Translations under genes and position numbers: made by a program
Origin: UBA1723 sp045629285
GTDB lineage: Bacteria > Bacteroidota > Bacteroidia > Bacteroidales > Paludibacteraceae
Length of the DNA stretch: 64,000 nucleotides
Direction of reading: 5' to 3'
Assembly (NCBI GenBank): GCA_045629285.1
Contig: JAZQQY010000018.1
Coordinates: 42,368-106,367, forward strand
In this document: piece by piece, positions 1-9,095 of the stretch
Position numbering within the stretch: the first letter of the stretch is position 1
Layout: every line of letters starts with the position of its first letter
The notes under the pieces: generated by a model
Told to the model about the DNA's origin: nothing
Database searches by the model: none
The model's input: the letters and a program-made list of their open reading frames with translations, nothing else

Positions 1-1
1 T

Positions 2-568
2 ATCAAGAAAGAAGGAAGCGACTACATCGTAGGAAACTGCCAGAGCGGAGAGTGGATGAAATATACAGTCGACGTCGAGGAAGATGGAGAGTATGAGTTG
101 ACAGTTCGCGTAGGAGAAGGAGGCAACAGTGGTAAATTCTCCCTATTGATGTACGACAAGAGCATCGACTACACAGTCAACGTGGAGAAGACAGGAGCGT
201 GGGGAACATACGCAGAGCAGATCCAGAGCAAGAAATTCAACCTAAAGAAAGGTACACACGTATTGAAGCTAACAATCGAATCTGATTGGGTAGACATCGA
301 CTGGTTGAATTTCACAACAGAGAAGACCGACGTTGAGACAATCGTAAAGAGAGAATTCGCAATCGTGCCAAATCCAGCGTCGACAGCCATCTATATCTAT
401 AGCGAGGGCGAGATTGAAAGCGTATCAATCATGAACGCTATTGGCGACGTGGTAGCGATAAGCGACGAATCGAGAGTCGACGTATCTACCCTACCAACTG
501 GAATTTACTTTGTAAAAGCTACAATTGACGGCGAATCTGTAGTGAAGAAGTTGGTAGTGAATAAATGA
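2..568 (+). CDS. C-terminal part of a secreted CBM6 protein with T9SS sorting domain (5' partial)
   Basis: The reading frame is open to the left edge, so the gene starts outside the window; the internal ATG at 56 is not its start. The first ~100 visible residues resemble the end of a carbohydrate-binding module family 6 domain: GEWMKYTVDV followed by beta-rich sequence and a DIDWLNF ending. A linker leads to a type A T9SS sorting tail (VPNPAS, then LPTGIYFVKA and a basic KKLVVNK end), which directs export across the outer membrane and cell-surface attachment. CBM6 tails usually follow glycoside hydrolase domains, so the missing part is probably an enzyme, but this cannot be seen. A strong terminator follows. 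Confidence 0.85.
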   Translation: MKKEGSDYIVGNCQSGEWMKYTVDVEEDGEYELTVRVGEGGNSGKFSLLMYDKSIDYTVNVEKTGAWGTYAEQIQSKKFNLKKGTHVLKLTIESDWVDIDWLNFTTEKTDVETIVKREFAIVPNPASTAIYIYSEGEIESVSIMNAIGDVVAISDESRVDVSTLPTGIYFVKATIDGESVVKKLVVNK

Positions 569-623
569 CGTTAACGTTGACGTTGACGAAAACGGCAAGT
601 AAAAATTTTATCCTATTCAAAAG

Positions 624-658
624 GAAAGAGTCGAGAGCATTGCTTTCGGCTCTTTTTT
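624..658 (+). terminator. Rho-independent terminator
   Basis: An 11-bp stem with two G-U pairs (628-638 with 642-652) and a 3-nt loop is followed by six T. It ends transcription of the CBM6/T9SS gene. Confidence 0.85.
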
Positions 659-723
659 GATGTATTTACCGAATAATCATCCTACCATTTCACTACGTTG
701 GCCAACTAGAAAGAATTTAGAAA

Positions 724-981
724 ATGTCCAAAATGAGAAAACAACCCAACCCCATACTTTCCCCTGAACAATTTCCTGTGGGACAATTTTTCTATAATGA
801 TCCAAACATTTGGAATCATATTGAGCCTTTAATTTCAACAGAAGAAAAAAAAGAGGTCGGAAATCAAATCATATGGATCAAGAGTGTGTATAAAGATGGT
901 GGTTATAAAAAGAGATCAAGAGAATTGGTTCTAAAGAATCAGACAAAACACAACGATGATAGCGAAAGCATATTGGAATAA
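724..981 (+). CDS. Hypothetical protein, probably the 5' part of a broken gene
   Basis: An 85-residue hydrophilic protein that I do not recognise. It opens with MSKMRKQPNP and contains FFYNDPNIWNHIEPL; there is no signal peptide or membrane segment. It ends at TAA (979-981), with a TGA two codons later. The same frame then continues as a protein-like sequence with a membrane helix up to 1152. This suggests that the original gene was longer and has acquired stops, so the product may be a truncated relic. Confidence 0.4.
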   Translation: MSKMRKQPNPILSPEQFPVGQFFYNDPNIWNHIEPLISTEEKKEVGNQIIWIKSVYKDGGYKKRSRELVLKNQTKHNDDSESILE

Positions 982-987
982 CAATGA

Positions 988-1152
988 AATACGTATAGCT
1001 CCAGAATATATCCGAAAGAAGGCAAGGCACGTCTACAAGTCGATATTGACGAATTGTATGAATTGAGTGATATTTTCATGGCTTTTTTCGTTGCGATTAT
1101 CTTCATCTTAATTGGTATTATTTATCTGATTGTAAAAAAAGCTATAACATAG
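988..1152 (+). pseudogene. Remnant of a small membrane protein, same frame as the preceding gene
   Basis: After the stops at 979 and 985 the same frame reads through YPKEGKARLQVDIDELYELSD (split here only by description: an acidic stretch ending in ELSD) into one clear hydrophobic helix (MAFFVAIIFILIGIIYLIV) and a basic KKAIT end. There is no start codon. The composition is protein-like, so I read it as the 3' part of the gene at 724 after nonsense mutations. Confidence 0.35.
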
Positions 1153-1243
1153 AATATAAACATATCTATATTTTTTCTCTTGAAATTCAACAATGTTGAT
1201 TCGCCTCGAGAAACCTATTAAATTCATTTAATCTTAAATCGAT

Positions 1244-1615
1244 ATGAATAAAAAGTTAATTTTTCTTTTAATCTCGATCTGTTTATTAGTTACTGGTTGC
1301 AGTAATGTGCCTAACCAACAGTCTCTTTATGAAGAAATACTGACAGAACAGACGGAGGCTGTTAAGAATCTAATTCAAGCAGCCCATAATATTGACAGTG
1401 ACGCAACTATTAATGATGGTGAAATAGATAATGAATTATTTGACGAAATGACCTCTTTAGCTAAAGAACAAGACAAAATATTGGCAGATGATATCGAAGA
1501 GGTGTGCAGCCTTAGCGAAGTGATGGTTTTGATCGGAATAGGTAAATATGCGTACCGTAGTCAAGACGACGTGTATATCATGCATATTGATTGTCTGAAG
1601 CCAAAAATTTCTTGA
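1244..1615 (+). CDS. Small hypothetical lipoprotein
   Basis: A 123-residue protein with a short basic N-terminus, a hydrophobic core and a lipobox LVTGC with the cysteine at about residue 19. It should therefore be exported, lipidated and membrane anchored. The mature part is acidic, mostly helical and matches no family I recognise. The near-perfect signal peptide supports the ATG at 1244. It stands alone between AT-rich spacers, with the ammonia-lyase promoter downstream. Confidence 0.7.
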   Translation: MNKKLIFLLISICLLVTGCSNVPNQQSLYEEILTEQTEAVKNLIQAAHNIDSDATINDGEIDNELFDEMTSLAKEQDKILADDIEEVCSLSEVMVLIGIGKYAYRSQDDVYIMHIDCLKPKIS

Positions 1616-1734
1616 TTTAGGGTATGAAATCTGTGCAAATCACAAAAAGCATCCCCTATCCTTGCATATTTACCACTTTTCTTTACCGGGATGAATTTGT
1701 AGTGCATAACCTTTTATAATTCTTCCTTAATCCG

Positions 1735-1742
1735 TAAATTTG
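1735..1742 (+). promoter_or_regulatory. Bacteroidetes-type -7 box before the ammonia-lyase
   Basis: TAAATTTG matches the TAnnTTTG consensus 22 bases before the ATG at 1765. No clean -33 TTTG is visible. Confidence 0.5.
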
Positions 1743-1764
1743 CGAGAGTATATAAAAAATCAAG

Positions 1765-3288
1765 ATGAAAAACATCGACTATATTTCTTTAAACGACATT
1801 GAGGATATTCTCTACAAGGGTGAGCAGATTTCGTTTGCACCAAGCGTATGGGAAAGAGTAAACAGAAGCTACGATTTCTTAAAATCATTCTCTGGAGACC
1901 GTATCATATATGGAATCAACACTGGTTTCGGGCCTATGGCTCAATGGCGTATCTCCGACGAAGACCGTGAGGCTTTGCAATACAACATTATCCGCAGCCA
2001 CTCCACAGGTGCTGGCAACCCATTGCCTGACATCTATGTGAAAGCGGCCATGATTGCACGTATCGGCACATTCACTCAGGGCAAAAGCGGAATCCATAAG
2101 AGTATCGTCGACTTGCTAATGAATTTCATCAACAAAGATATCACTCCTTTCATTCCAGAGCACGGTAGCGTGGGTGCGAGCGGCGACCTTGTGCAGCTTG
2201 CCCATCTTGCCCTTACGATGATCGGCGAGGGTGAGGTCTTCTACAAAGGTGAGAAGCGTCCTGCTGGAGAGGTAATGAAAGAGTGCGGACTTGAGCCAAT
2301 CAAGATGTTTATCCGCGAAGGTTTGTCGCTTACAAACGGAACTTCATTCATGACAGGAATCGGTCTTGTCAATCTGATAAACGCAAAGAAGCTTCTTCGT
2401 TTCGCCACAATCGCCAGCGTTATGATGAACGAGATTGCAAGTTCCTACGACGATTTCATGTCGGAGCCGATAAATGCAGTTCGTCGCCAGCGTGGACAGG
2501 GCATCATCGCAGAGCAGATGCGTGAGATTGCAAAAGGAAGCAAATGTATGCTCGACAGAAAAAGCGAGATGTACGACAAGAAGCACACCGAGGATGTCTT
2601 CACCCATAAAGTGCAACCATATTACTCACTAAGATGCATTCCTCAGATTCTTGGCCCTATATTTGAGACAATGGAGAATGTAGAGAGAGTTCTGATCAAC
2701 GAGGTCAACTCAGCTTGTGACAACCCTATTGTCGACCCAGATACACAGGAAGTCTACCACGGAGGCAATTTCCACGGAGACTATGTTTCGTTCGAGATGG
2801 ACAAACTAAAGATTGCCGTCACAAAGATGACAATGCTTTGCGAGCGACAGATGAACTATCTTTTCCACGACAGAATCAACGGAATCCTTCCTCCATTCGT
2901 CAACCTTGGCAAACTTGGTTTGAACTACGGACTACAGGCATCACAGTTTACAGCCTGCTCCACTACAGCAGAGTGTCAGACGTTGTCGAATCCGATGTAC
3001 GTACATTCTATTCCTAACAATAACGACAACCAGGATATCGTGTCGATGGGAACAAATTCCGCATTGATTGCAAAACGAGTCATAGACAACTCATTCCAGG
3101 TGATCGCGATCCACTTCATGGCTATTGTTCAGGCTGTGGATGCACTAAATTCTGCCGATAAATTGTCGCCTCTTACAAACCGTCTTTATAAAGATGTCAG
3201 AGCCTTTTTCCCACGTTTTGAGGAGGATACGCCTAAGTATAAAGATATAGAAAAGATGATTATTTTCTTGAAAGAGCAAAGTTATTAA
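1765..3288 (+). CDS. hutH: Histidine/aromatic amino acid ammonia-lyase
   Basis: A 507-residue member of the HAL/PAL/TAL family, which removes ammonia from histidine (to urocanate) or from an aromatic amino acid. The self-cyclising MIO triad Ala-Ser-Gly is at residues 138-140 in GSVGASGDL. The YGINTGFGP loop (49-57) and the YYSLRCIPQ segment typical of the active site are present. A Ser-His pair at 78-79 (RSHSTGAG) sits where histidine-specific enzymes carry it, favouring histidine. Against a simple call, residues after GASGD read LVQLAH rather than the usual LAPLAH, and no other hut genes are nearby. Aromatic lyases also occur in Bacteroidetes pigment pathways, so the substrate is uncertain. 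Confidence 0.85.
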   Translation: MKNIDYISLNDIEDILYKGEQISFAPSVWERVNRSYDFLKSFSGDRIIYGINTGFGPMAQWRISDEDREALQYNIIRSHSTGAGNPLPDIYVKAAMIARIGTFTQGKSGIHKSIVDLLMNFINKDITPFIPEHGSVGASGDLVQLAHLALTMIGEGEVFYKGEKRPAGEVMKECGLEPIKMFIREGLSLTNGTSFMTGIGLVNLINAKKLLRFATIASVMMNEIASSYDDFMSEPINAVRRQRGQGIIAEQMREIAKGSKCMLDRKSEMYDKKHTEDVFTHKVQPYYSLRCIPQILGPIFETMENVERVLINEVNSACDNPIVDPDTQEVYHGGNFHGDYVSFEMDKLKIAVTKMTMLCERQMNYLFHDRINGILPPFVNLGKLGLNYGLQASQFTACSTTAECQTLSNPMYVHSIPNNNDNQDIVSMGTNSALIAKRVIDNSFQVIAIHFMAIVQAVDALNSADKLSPLTNRLYKDVRAFFPRFEEDTPKYKDIEKMIIFLKEQSY

Positions 3289-3299
3289 CAATTATTGCA

Positions 3300-3307
3300 T
3301 ATATTTG
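3300..3307 (+). promoter_or_regulatory. -7 box before the outer-membrane barrel gene
   Basis: TATATTTG fits TAnnTTTG 32 bases before the ATG at 3340. It overlaps an upstream in-frame start (3295), which argues that translation begins at 3340. Confidence 0.5.
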
Positions 3308-3339
3308 CAGAAATATTGTTTATCGGTAACGAGCAAGAT

Positions 3340-4173
3340 ATGAAAAACACGTTTTTAATAGGTTTGGCACTTTCGCTTTTTGTATGCTTCAACACTTCGG
3401 CAAAATCCAAGAAGTCGAATGAGGCAGCGGTTGCAGACACCACAAAGAAAGCACCTCTAATTGACCCAGAGCAGGCATTCGATGAGGCTACAGCAAAGGA
3501 GAGAAATCCAGAATTGAAGAAAGAGGATCAACTATATGAGCCTCGCGAAGTAATGTTAGAAGTCCATGCAGGTTTGAACATGTCTAATTACATGTCCGAC
3601 TACGACTACACTGCATACAGTTTTGGTCCAATCGTCGGTATCGGAGCAGATTTTCCTATCAAGAACGTGTTCTCAATCAGTCCAGAGTTGAACTTGAGCG
3701 TCATCGGAGCAAGAGTTGAATACTGTGACACAGTATCGGCAACAGAGCGACTTACATACATGGAGATTCCTATCTACGCAAGATGGCAGTTCTCTCACAA
3801 CCGTTCGAAACCGTTCGTCGCAATCGGTCCAAACATCGGTATCGGTGTAGGAGGCAAGAGACACTACAACGAAAAGACTCGTATGATGACTCCAGAGGAA
3901 GAGGAGAAAGTCCCTTTGTTCGCACCGAACCAGGAGACTCAGGAGACAAATGCAATCTATAAGAAAGCTGATTTCGGAATCAAAATCAAGGCAGGTGTAT
4001 ATGTAAAGACAAAGTGGGCAATCTCAGTAGGTTACCAGTTTGGCATCGTCAACATCTGCGACAAGAAATATTTCGATGAAATTATTCCGGGCTACTTCAA
4101 CGACAGAGTCATCAAGGTAGCACCAAGTGTGAAGAACTCTAACATCTTCGCAACATATTCTTACTACTGGTAA
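3340..4173 (+). CDS. Outer-membrane beta-barrel protein (OMP_b-brl_2/PorT-like)
   Basis: A 277-residue exported protein. From the ATG at 3340 it has a classic signal peptide (MKNTFLIGLALSLFVCFNTSA). A charged linker of about 50 residues precedes alternating amphipathic strands such as VMLEVHAGLNMSNYM and AFVAIGPNIGIGVGG-like segments, ending in an aromatic residue (SYYW) as outer-membrane barrels do. I chose 3340 over the in-frame codon at 3295 because the signal peptide and promoter both fit. The role is unknown; porin-like or T9SS-associated barrels share this fold. It lies 9 bases before the next gene, so the two are probably cotranscribed. Confidence 0.75.
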   Translation: MKNTFLIGLALSLFVCFNTSAKSKKSNEAAVADTTKKAPLIDPEQAFDEATAKERNPELKKEDQLYEPREVMLEVHAGLNMSNYMSDYDYTAYSFGPIVGIGADFPIKNVFSISPELNLSVIGARVEYCDTVSATERLTYMEIPIYARWQFSHNRSKPFVAIGPNIGIGVGGKRHYNEKTRMMTPEEEEKVPLFAPNQETQETNAIYKKADFGIKIKAGVYVKTKWAISVGYQFGIVNICDKKYFDEIIPGYFNDRVIKVAPSVKNSNIFATYSYYW

Positions 4174-4182
4174 AATTAAGAA

Positions 4183-4890
4183 ATGACAGTAAGGGCATTC
4201 ACATTGCTTATATTCAGTCTTTTAACATTGGAAAACTGTTTCTCGGAACAGTTTTCCAAATTCTTTGTGGACTTTTTTGTTGACACAAAGACACAGTCTG
4301 AAAAGGTGCTATACCCTTATTTCTTTAATGCGGAAAGGACATTAACCAAGAGCGGTTGGCAGACGTTACACTTGAAAAATAAGAACCGCATCATGATCGT
4401 GTGTGCCGACTCGCTTGAATCGGTGGCAAAAGAGGATGCTGTCGACGTCACAATCACAAACGGAGCCAAATTGAACGGTGTAAGACACATCTTCAACAAG
4501 CAGAAGAGAAGTTGGAAGCTATTCAATAGCAGAAACATTCAGACATCAGAATACGTCGACAAATCTTTTATTGAATTTATAGAAAGATTCTCGACCGACG
4601 TCGATTTCCAAAAGAAAAAGATAATTTTTCCATTGCCGGAAAAGACGGTACAACTAACAGCAGACAACAAGGAAAACCAGATAAGCAGTAAACTTCACAT
4701 GCCGCGTACATGGGCTCCCGTCGGATTCATCAGCCAGATGACTCCAATATGCAGTTTCGTACAGGCTGGTGAAGATGCAAACAACCGTCGCATCGTGATT
4801 TTTGAAAATGGAGAAAAGAGTATCAGCTACAACTTCATCAATATCCGTGACAACTGGTTCTTGATTGAGATCGAGAAATATGCAAAATAA
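4183..4890 (+). CDS. Secreted DUF4348-like protein
   Basis: A 235-residue protein with an N-terminal hydrophobic segment ending near ENCFSEQ. The LENC sequence could be a weak lipobox, but -1 Asn is unusual. Two repeats of the pattern F(I/V)xFxxx(S/F)xDxxxQxxxVxxPxx (about residues 25-48 and 130-155) recall the Bacteroidales DUF4348 family, a fold of unknown function found in lipoproteins. It follows the barrel gene by 9 bases, suggesting a shared envelope role. The family assignment is from memory of sequence style. Confidence 0.5.
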   Translation: MTVRAFTLLIFSLLTLENCFSEQFSKFFVDFFVDTKTQSEKVLYPYFFNAERTLTKSGWQTLHLKNKNRIMIVCADSLESVAKEDAVDVTITNGAKLNGVRHIFNKQKRSWKLFNSRNIQTSEYVDKSFIEFIERFSTDVDFQKKKIIFPLPEKTVQLTADNKENQISSKLHMPRTWAPVGFISQMTPICSFVQAGEDANNRRIVIFENGEKSISYNFINIRDNWFLIEIEKYAK

Positions 4891-5045
4891 AAATAACAGG
4901 CAATAATCTAAACTGTTCTACATTACGTATTCCAGGCAAATACTTATTGTGGGAAAGCCGCACAAAGTCAAAAATAAGGATTAGGCATACATTCTCGCGT
5001 CGCCACAATTTGCAACAAAAATTTTCATTTACACATTAAAAAAAC

Positions 5046-5053
5046 TAATTTTG
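5046..5053 (+). promoter_or_regulatory. -7 box before the DUF2723 gene
   Basis: TAATTTTG fits the TAnnTTTG consensus 54 bases before the ATG at 5107, within an otherwise empty 216-base spacer. Confidence 0.45.
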
Positions 5054-5106
5054 CAAACTAATTGCGATTCTATTCGAAAAAAATATAAAAAAGTTTAATA
5101 ATAAAA

Positions 5107-8100
5107 ATGAAGCAATACAAGCTACTTAACAATGTCGTAGGTGGAGTTGTGTTTTTGATCTCATTGGTCACTTACCTTCTCACTATTGAACCGACAGCTA
5201 GTTTCTGGGATTGCGGCGAGTTTATCAGTACCGCATACAAGTTAGAAATCGGACATCCACCGGGAGCACCATTCTTTATGCTGATGGCGAGATTCTTTAC
5301 ACTATTCGCATCGGATGTCCACCAAGTAGCTAAAATGGTCAATGTCTTCTCGGCATTCATGTCGGCTTTGACTATTCTATTCCTATTCTGGACAATCACA
5401 CATTTGGCAAGACGCTTGGTCATCAAGGCAGAGTCTGAGTTCACACTTGGCAATACTATCGCCATTCTTGGCGCTGGTGTGGTAGGTGCGTTGGCTTACA
5501 CTTTCTCCGACACATTCTGGTTCTCAGCTGTGGAGGCAGAGGTTTACGCGTCTTCATCGATGTTTACTGCAGTCGTTTTCTGGGCTATGTTGAAGTGGGA
5601 AGACGTGGCAGACCGTCCATACGCCAACAGATGGTTGGTTGTAATCGCCTATTTGATGGGACTTTCGGTAGGTGTCCACCTATTGAACTTGCTTTCAATT
5701 CCTGTTCTTGTGCTTGTATACTACTTCAGAAAATACAAGTTCAGCTGGACAGGTGTGTTTATCTCACTTGCTTTGTCTGTCGTCCTATTGGCAGTTATCC
5801 TTTACGGTATCGTGCCAGGATTCGTTACAGTTGCAGGATGGTTCGAGTTGTTGTTCGTCAACGGAATGGGCTTGCCATTCAACACTGGTGTTATCATCTA
5901 CAGCATCGCACTAATCTCTTGCCTTGTAGGTGGAATCTACACTTCATACTCAGACAAGTTTGAGGAGTCGCAGTTACCAAACGTATTGTTCGTAGCATCA
6001 GTAGTGCTTCTTGGCATTCCTTTCTTCGGAAACCATATCCTACTTGGTTGTATTCTAATCGTAGCTTTGGTTGCATTCTTGTTCTTCACAAAGAAGGGAA
6101 AGGAGACACCAGCATCTATGCTAAATACAATCCTTACTTGTTTGACTGTAATCCTACTTGGTTACTCTTCATACGCTACTTTGGTTATCCGAAGCAACGC
6201 TAACCCACCAATGGACCAGAACTCACCAGACGATGTGTTCTCATTGAAGAGCTATTTGAACCGTGATCAGTATGGCGACACTCCACTATTCTACGGAGAG
6301 AGCTTCGCATCTGAGTTCAAGTACGACAGAAACGGTTCTGTACAGAAGGAGTACGGAGAGTCGCTTTACGCAAAGAAGATCAAGGAGAACGAAAACGAGC
6401 CTGACAAGTACTATGAGTACGACAAAAAGACCAAGTACATCTATCAGCCACAGTTCTTGATGTTCTTCCCTCGTATGTACTCGCGTCAGGCAAGCCACAT
6501 CTCAGCTTACAAGAGCTGGTCGAACTTCGAAGGAAAGAAGGTAAAGGCGGACGATGGAAAGAAGGTTGAGGTTCCTACATTCATGGACAATATGGCATAT
6601 TTCCTTAAGTATCAGTGTGGTTTCATGTATTGGAGATACTTCATGTGGAACTTTGTCGGACGTCAGAACGATATTCAGGGGCACGGTGAGATCACTCACG
6701 GAAACTGGATTTCAGGTATCGATGCATTGGACAGCCTACGTCTTGGCGACCAGTCGCAGCTACCAGACGACTTGAAGAACAACAAGGGTAGAAACTGCTA
6801 CTACTTCTTGCCTTTGATTCTTGGTTTGCTTGGTATCCTTTACCAGTTCAACAAGGAGAGAAAAGGAACAAAGAGTTTCTTGCTAGTCAGCGTATTGTTC
6901 TTCATGACAGGTTTGGCTATCGTGGTTTACTTGAACCAGTATCCATTCCAGCCACGTGAGCGTGACTACGCTTACGCAGGTAGCTTCTATGCATTCTGTA
7001 TCTGGATCGGACTTGGTGTTCTTTGGATCTTCGATCTATTGAACGGCAAGATCGACAAGAGAATCGCTGCCACAATCGCAACACTTGTTTCAATGAGTGT
7101 TCCTACAATCATGGCAGTCGAGAACTGGGATGATCACGATCGTAGCGACAGATACACTTGCCGCGATTACGGTGCCAACTACTTGAAGACAGTACCGGCA
7201 AACGGTATCATTTTCACAAACGGAGATAACGACACATTCCCATTGTGGTACAACCAGGAGGTAGAAGGTGAAGGTACAGATTGTCGTGTTGCCAACCTTT
7301 CCTATTTGCAGATGGGATGGTACATTGACCAGATGCAGCACGACTTCTACGATTCCAAGGCTATTCCGATGTCAATGAAGAGCAAGGATTACTCTAACGG
7401 AAAGTTGGATGTAGCTTACATCGACAAACGAATCGACAAGGAGATGACTATCGACGAAGGATTCAAATATCTACTAGACAAGCGTACTGCTAAGCAGCTT
7501 GGCTACAGAGACGGAATCGATGTCCTTCCTACTACTAAGCTTCTAGAGTATGTCAACAAGGATGCAGTTATTGAGGCTGGACTTGTTACTCCAAGCGATA
7601 CAGTACGTGTACTGAAGGATACAATCATGATGGTCAACGAGCCAAATCCAAACAATGGCGGAAAGGTTGAGCCTCACATGAAGAGAGTCATCGTCGACAT
7701 GACAAAGAAGAAGATCGAGGATATCAAGATCGACTTGAGCAAAAAGAGCTACCTAGGCAAGCAGGATTTGTTCATTCTTGATTTGATCCGTTCTAACAAG
7801 GATTGGAAGACACCTATCTACTTCGCAGTTACAGTCGGCAAAGACAGCTATCTTGGTCTTGACCAGTATCTTGAGCTTGAGGGTATGGCTTACCGTTTGG
7901 TTCCATACAAGACTCAGGGTGGTGTCAACACAGAGAAGATGTACGACAACATGATGAACAAGTTCGCATGGGGTAACGTAAGTCAGCCAGGCATCTACAT
8001 GGACGAGAACAACTGCCGTATGGCCAGAACATTCCGTCACATGTTCGTGCGTCTTGCTTCTGAACTTGCAGAAGAGGGTCAGAAGGCAAAGGCTGTCGAG

Positions 8101-8427
8101 GTGCTTGACAAGTGTATGTATGAGATTCCAACATACAACGTGCCAGCAGATCTAACATCATGCAACATAGCTCATTTGTATGCAAGTCTTGGAGAGAAAG
8201 AGAAGGCAGAAGCCATCATCGATGAGATCTACACTGTATGTAAGCAGTATAGAGCATGGAACAAGACACTTACAAAAGAGCAGAGAAAATCAGCTTCTGA
8301 GGACATCAACGACCACTTCGACATGATGCGTTATGTTGCTACTACTGCAGCTAAGGCATGCAGCAAGGAGAAATCAGACGAGATCAGAAAAGAGGTTGAA
8401 GGATTCTATCAGGAGATAGATCAATAA
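5107..8427 (+). CDS. DUF2723 (TMEM260-like) membrane protein, putative O-mannosyltransferase family
   Basis: A 1106-residue polytopic membrane protein of the DUF2723 family. WDCGEF (34-39) and GHPPGAP (49-55) in the first extracytoplasmic loop are the family hallmark; an acidic residue there serves as the GT-C type catalytic site in related glycosyltransferases. About 10-12 membrane helices occupy residues 10-360 and 590-700, separated by a soluble domain. A large soluble C-terminus follows, with helical repeat-like pairs near the end (LASELAEEGQKAKAVEVLDK). Human TMEM260, which shares the domain, is an O-mannosyltransferase; the bacterial substrate is unknown. Large DUF2723 genes are usual in Bacteroidales. 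The gene appears intact and heads a plus-strand run reaching the ABC-F gene. Confidence 0.85.
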   Translation: MKQYKLLNNVVGGVVFLISLVTYLLTIEPTASFWDCGEFISTAYKLEIGHPPGAPFFMLMARFFTLFASDVHQVAKMVNVFSAFMSALTILFLFWTITHLARRLVIKAESEFTLGNTIAILGAGVVGALAYTFSDTFWFSAVEAEVYASSSMFTAVVFWAMLKWEDVADRPYANRWLVVIAYLMGLSVGVHLLNLLSIPVLVLVYYFRKYKFSWTGVFISLALSVVLLAVILYGIVPGFVTVAGWFELLFVNGMGLPFNTGVIIYSIALISCLVGGIYTSYSDKFEESQLPNVLFVASVVLLGIPFFGNHILLGCILIVALVAFLFFTKKGKETPASMLNTILTCLTVILLGYSSYATLVIRSNANPPMDQNSPDDVFSLKSYLNRDQYGDTPLFYGESFASEFKYDRNGSVQKEYGESLYAKKIKENENEPDKYYEYDKKTKYIYQPQFLMFFPRMYSRQASHISAYKSWSNFEGKKVKADDGKKVEVPTFMDNMAYFLKYQCGFMYWRYFMWNFVGRQNDIQGHGEITHGNWISGIDALDSLRLGDQSQLPDDLKNNKGRNCYYFLPLILGLLGILYQFNKERKGTKSFLLVSVLFFMTGLAIVVYLNQYPFQPRERDYAYAGSFYAFCIWIGLGVLWIFDLLNGKIDKRIAATIATLVSMSVPTIMAVENWDDHDRSDRYTCRDYGANYLKTVPANGIIFTNGDNDTFPLWYNQEVEGEGTDCRVANLSYLQMGWYIDQMQHDFYDSKAIPMSMKSKDYSNGKLDVAYIDKRIDKEMTIDEGFKYLLDKRTAKQLGYRDGIDVLPTTKLLEYVNKDAVIEAGLVTPSDTVRVLKDTIMMVNEPNPNNGGKVEPHMKRVIVDMTKKKIEDIKIDLSKKSYLGKQDLFILDLIRSNKDWKTPIYFAVTVGKDSYLGLDQYLELEGMAYRLVPYKTQGGVNTEKMYDNMMNKFAWGNVSQPGIYMDENNCRMARTFRHMFVRLASELAEEGQKAKAVEVLDKCMYEIPTYNVPADLTSCNIAHLYASLGEKEKAEAIIDEIYTVCKQYRAWNKTLTKEQRKSASEDINDHFDMMRYVATTAAKACSKEKSDEIRKEVEGFYQEIDQ

Positions 8428-8436
8428 TAGTCACTG

Positions 8437-9081
8437 ATGATTATAGAACAACCGCCACGTCTGTTCAGGGCATTTTTTCCCTGTACGACGTGGCGAATAA
8501 AAAAAGAGAAAGAGAAAACCGTCTATCTCACATTCGATGACGGTCCTATCCCGGAAGTAACGGAATGGGTGCTTGACACACTCGACCGGTACAACGTGAA
8601 AGCGACCTTCTTCTGTGTCGGGGACAATGTCCGTAAGCATCCGGATGTTTTCAAGATGGTTGTGGAGAGAGGCCATAACGTCGGCAATCACACCTATAAT
8701 CATCTCCGTTCGTGGGGCACTTCCGCAAAACGTTATTGCGAGAATGTGGAGAAAGCCCACCAGCTTATCAACTCCACACTATTCCGTCCACCACACGGAA
8801 TCATCCGCCCGACCACTATTCGCCATTTAAGGAAACGATACAAAATAGTGATGTGGGATGTAGTGACAAGAGATTACAACAAGAATCTCACGCCGGATGA
8901 CATCTTCGATAAAGTGAAGCGATACACAAGGAACGGTTCGATCATCGTCTTCCACGACTCGTTGAAAGCGAGGAAAAACATCGAAGGAGCATTGGCAAAA
9001 AGCATTGAATGGCTTCTTAGCGAAGGCTATTCATTCAGAAAAATAGAATATAAATCACTCGCAGACAAAACTGCCGAGTAA
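8437..9081 (+). CDS. Polysaccharide deacetylase (NodB homology) family protein
   Basis: A 214-residue carbohydrate esterase family 4 protein with all NodB motifs: TFDDGP (32-37, base and metal aspartates), HTYNH (85-89, metal histidines), RPPHG (117-121) and a late FHDS. Such enzymes remove N-acetyl groups from peptidoglycan or surface sugars with a divalent metal. No signal peptide is seen; the N-terminus is proline and arginine rich (MIIEQPPRLFRAFF), which is common for the Bacteroidales version and leaves its location open. It starts 9 bases after the DUF2723 gene and ends 14 bases before purD, so it is probably in their operon. Confidence 0.85.
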   Translation: MIIEQPPRLFRAFFPCTTWRIKKEKEKTVYLTFDDGPIPEVTEWVLDTLDRYNVKATFFCVGDNVRKHPDVFKMVVERGHNVGNHTYNHLRSWGTSAKRYCENVEKAHQLINSTLFRPPHGIIRPTTIRHLRKRYKIVMWDVVTRDYNKNLTPDDIFDKVKRYTRNGSIIVFHDSLKARKNIEGALAKSIEWLLSEGYSFRKIEYKSLADKTAE

Positions 9082-9095
9082 AAAACAAAAGATAG

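Noticed and set aside
5595..5963. 122-residue plus-strand frame within the DUF2723 gene
   Set aside because: It is a shadow of the membrane-helix coding sequence in another frame, with no independent features.
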